Shown: one piece after another, positions 34,675 through 34,842 of the stretch
Layout of the letters: every line of letters starts with the position of its first letter
Numbering within the stretch: the stretch's first letter is position 1
Assembly: GCA_015060535.1 (NCBI GenBank)
Contig: SUYH01000021.1
Coordinates: 1-34,842 of the forward strand
DNA from: Prevotella sp.
GTDB taxonomy: Bacteria; Bacteroidota; Bacteroidia; Bacteroidales; Bacteroidaceae
DNA: 34,842 bases
Reading direction: 5' to 3'
The notes under the pieces: model-generated
What the model was told of the DNA's origin: nothing
The model's database searches: none
What the model saw: only the letters and a program-made list of their open reading frames with translations
Made by a program: the position numbers and the translations under genes

Positions 34675-34842
34675 CTATACTAGTAAACTGTTCTCATCGA
34701 GCAGGAACTCGTATATACTTATATATACAATGCCATCATTGTCTTGGTAGCGACTGATGAGATCCTCAGTTATCACAAACTTCCTGAAACTATCGTTGAT
34801 ACTCTTCAGACTGCGCACTTCTTGCTCACGTTTCTCCACAGT
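34675..34842 (-). CDS. Unrecognised protein, C-terminal 55 residues (5' end outside window)
   Basis: On the minus strand the frame is open from the window edge to TAG at 34677-34675. It reads TVEKREQEVRSLKSINDSFR, then KFVITEDLISRYQDNDG, and ends FLLDENSLLV. The first part is charged and helical, perhaps the end of a coiled coil. No family is recognised. Low G/C content and the gene-free stretch beyond it suggest an accessory gene, but this is weak. No terminator is evident after the stop. Confidence 0.55.
   Translation of the reverse strand, partial: TVEKREQEVRSLKSINDSFRKFVITEDLISRYQDNDGIVYISIYEFLLDENSLLV

Overview
The window is a chromosomal segment from a member of the Bacteroidales, most likely Prevotella or a close relative. 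This rests on: the ribosomal protein sequences; putative promoters of the Bacteroidetes type (TAnnTTTG, several with a TTG about 19-20 bases upstream); start codons with little or no Shine-Dalgarno sequence; zinc-free forms of L36, S14 and S4; and adk lying apart from the secY-map cluster. The species cannot be named from the sequence alone.

Bases 1-262 hold the 3' end of a phage-lysozyme-like N-acetylmuramoyl-L-alanine amidase gene and a hairpin terminator. A promoter and a structured leader of about 180 bases follow. Bases 554-15168 are the S10-spc-alpha ribosomal supercluster on the plus strand: rplC, rplD, rplW, rplB, rpsS, rplV, rpsC, rplP, rpmC, rpsQ, rplN, rplX, rplE, rpsN, rpsH, rplF, rplR, rpsE, rpmD, rplO, secY, map, infA, rpmJ, rpsM, rpsK, rpsD, rpoA and rplQ, ending at a strong terminator. 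The usual upstream part (rpsL-rpsG-fusA-rpsJ) is missing and the amidase gene sits in its place, so the cluster is broken between rpsJ and rplC. A second putative promoter lies in the gap between rpmJ and rpsM.

Bases 15331-23796 are mixed. They hold a glycine-zipper lipoprotein, an rlpA-like gene behind gdhA on the minus strand, a 1002-residue protein joining two receiver-like domains to a PEP-synthase-type ATP-grasp domain, an alpha/beta hydrolase fused to a degenerate 5'-nucleotidase-like domain (minus strand), and a secreted GH43 glycosidase divergent from it. Bases 23895-25807 hold an AqpZ-type aquaporin and a class II fructose-bisphosphate aldolase. Next come Nnr (NAD(P)HX repair, minus strand) and a plus-strand run of hpt, adk, obg, pgeF and an M23 peptidase lipoprotein. 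On the minus strand, an AGCS sodium/amino-acid symporter gene is followed by a lipoprotein that fuses a DUF3089-type hydrolase to a cyclohexadienyl-dehydratase-like solute-binding domain. The right end holds about 310 bases without a clear gene and the 3' end of an unrecognised minus-strand gene.

Most of the window is housekeeping: translation, protein export and start-methionine removal, transcription, purine salvage, nitrogen assimilation, glycolysis and metabolite repair. I see no CRISPR array, complete insertion sequence, rRNA or tRNA. The least explained parts are three multidomain proteins (18102-21110, 21243-22223, 31150-32850), the rplC leader, a lysine-rich insertion in L23, and several short intergenic repeats.
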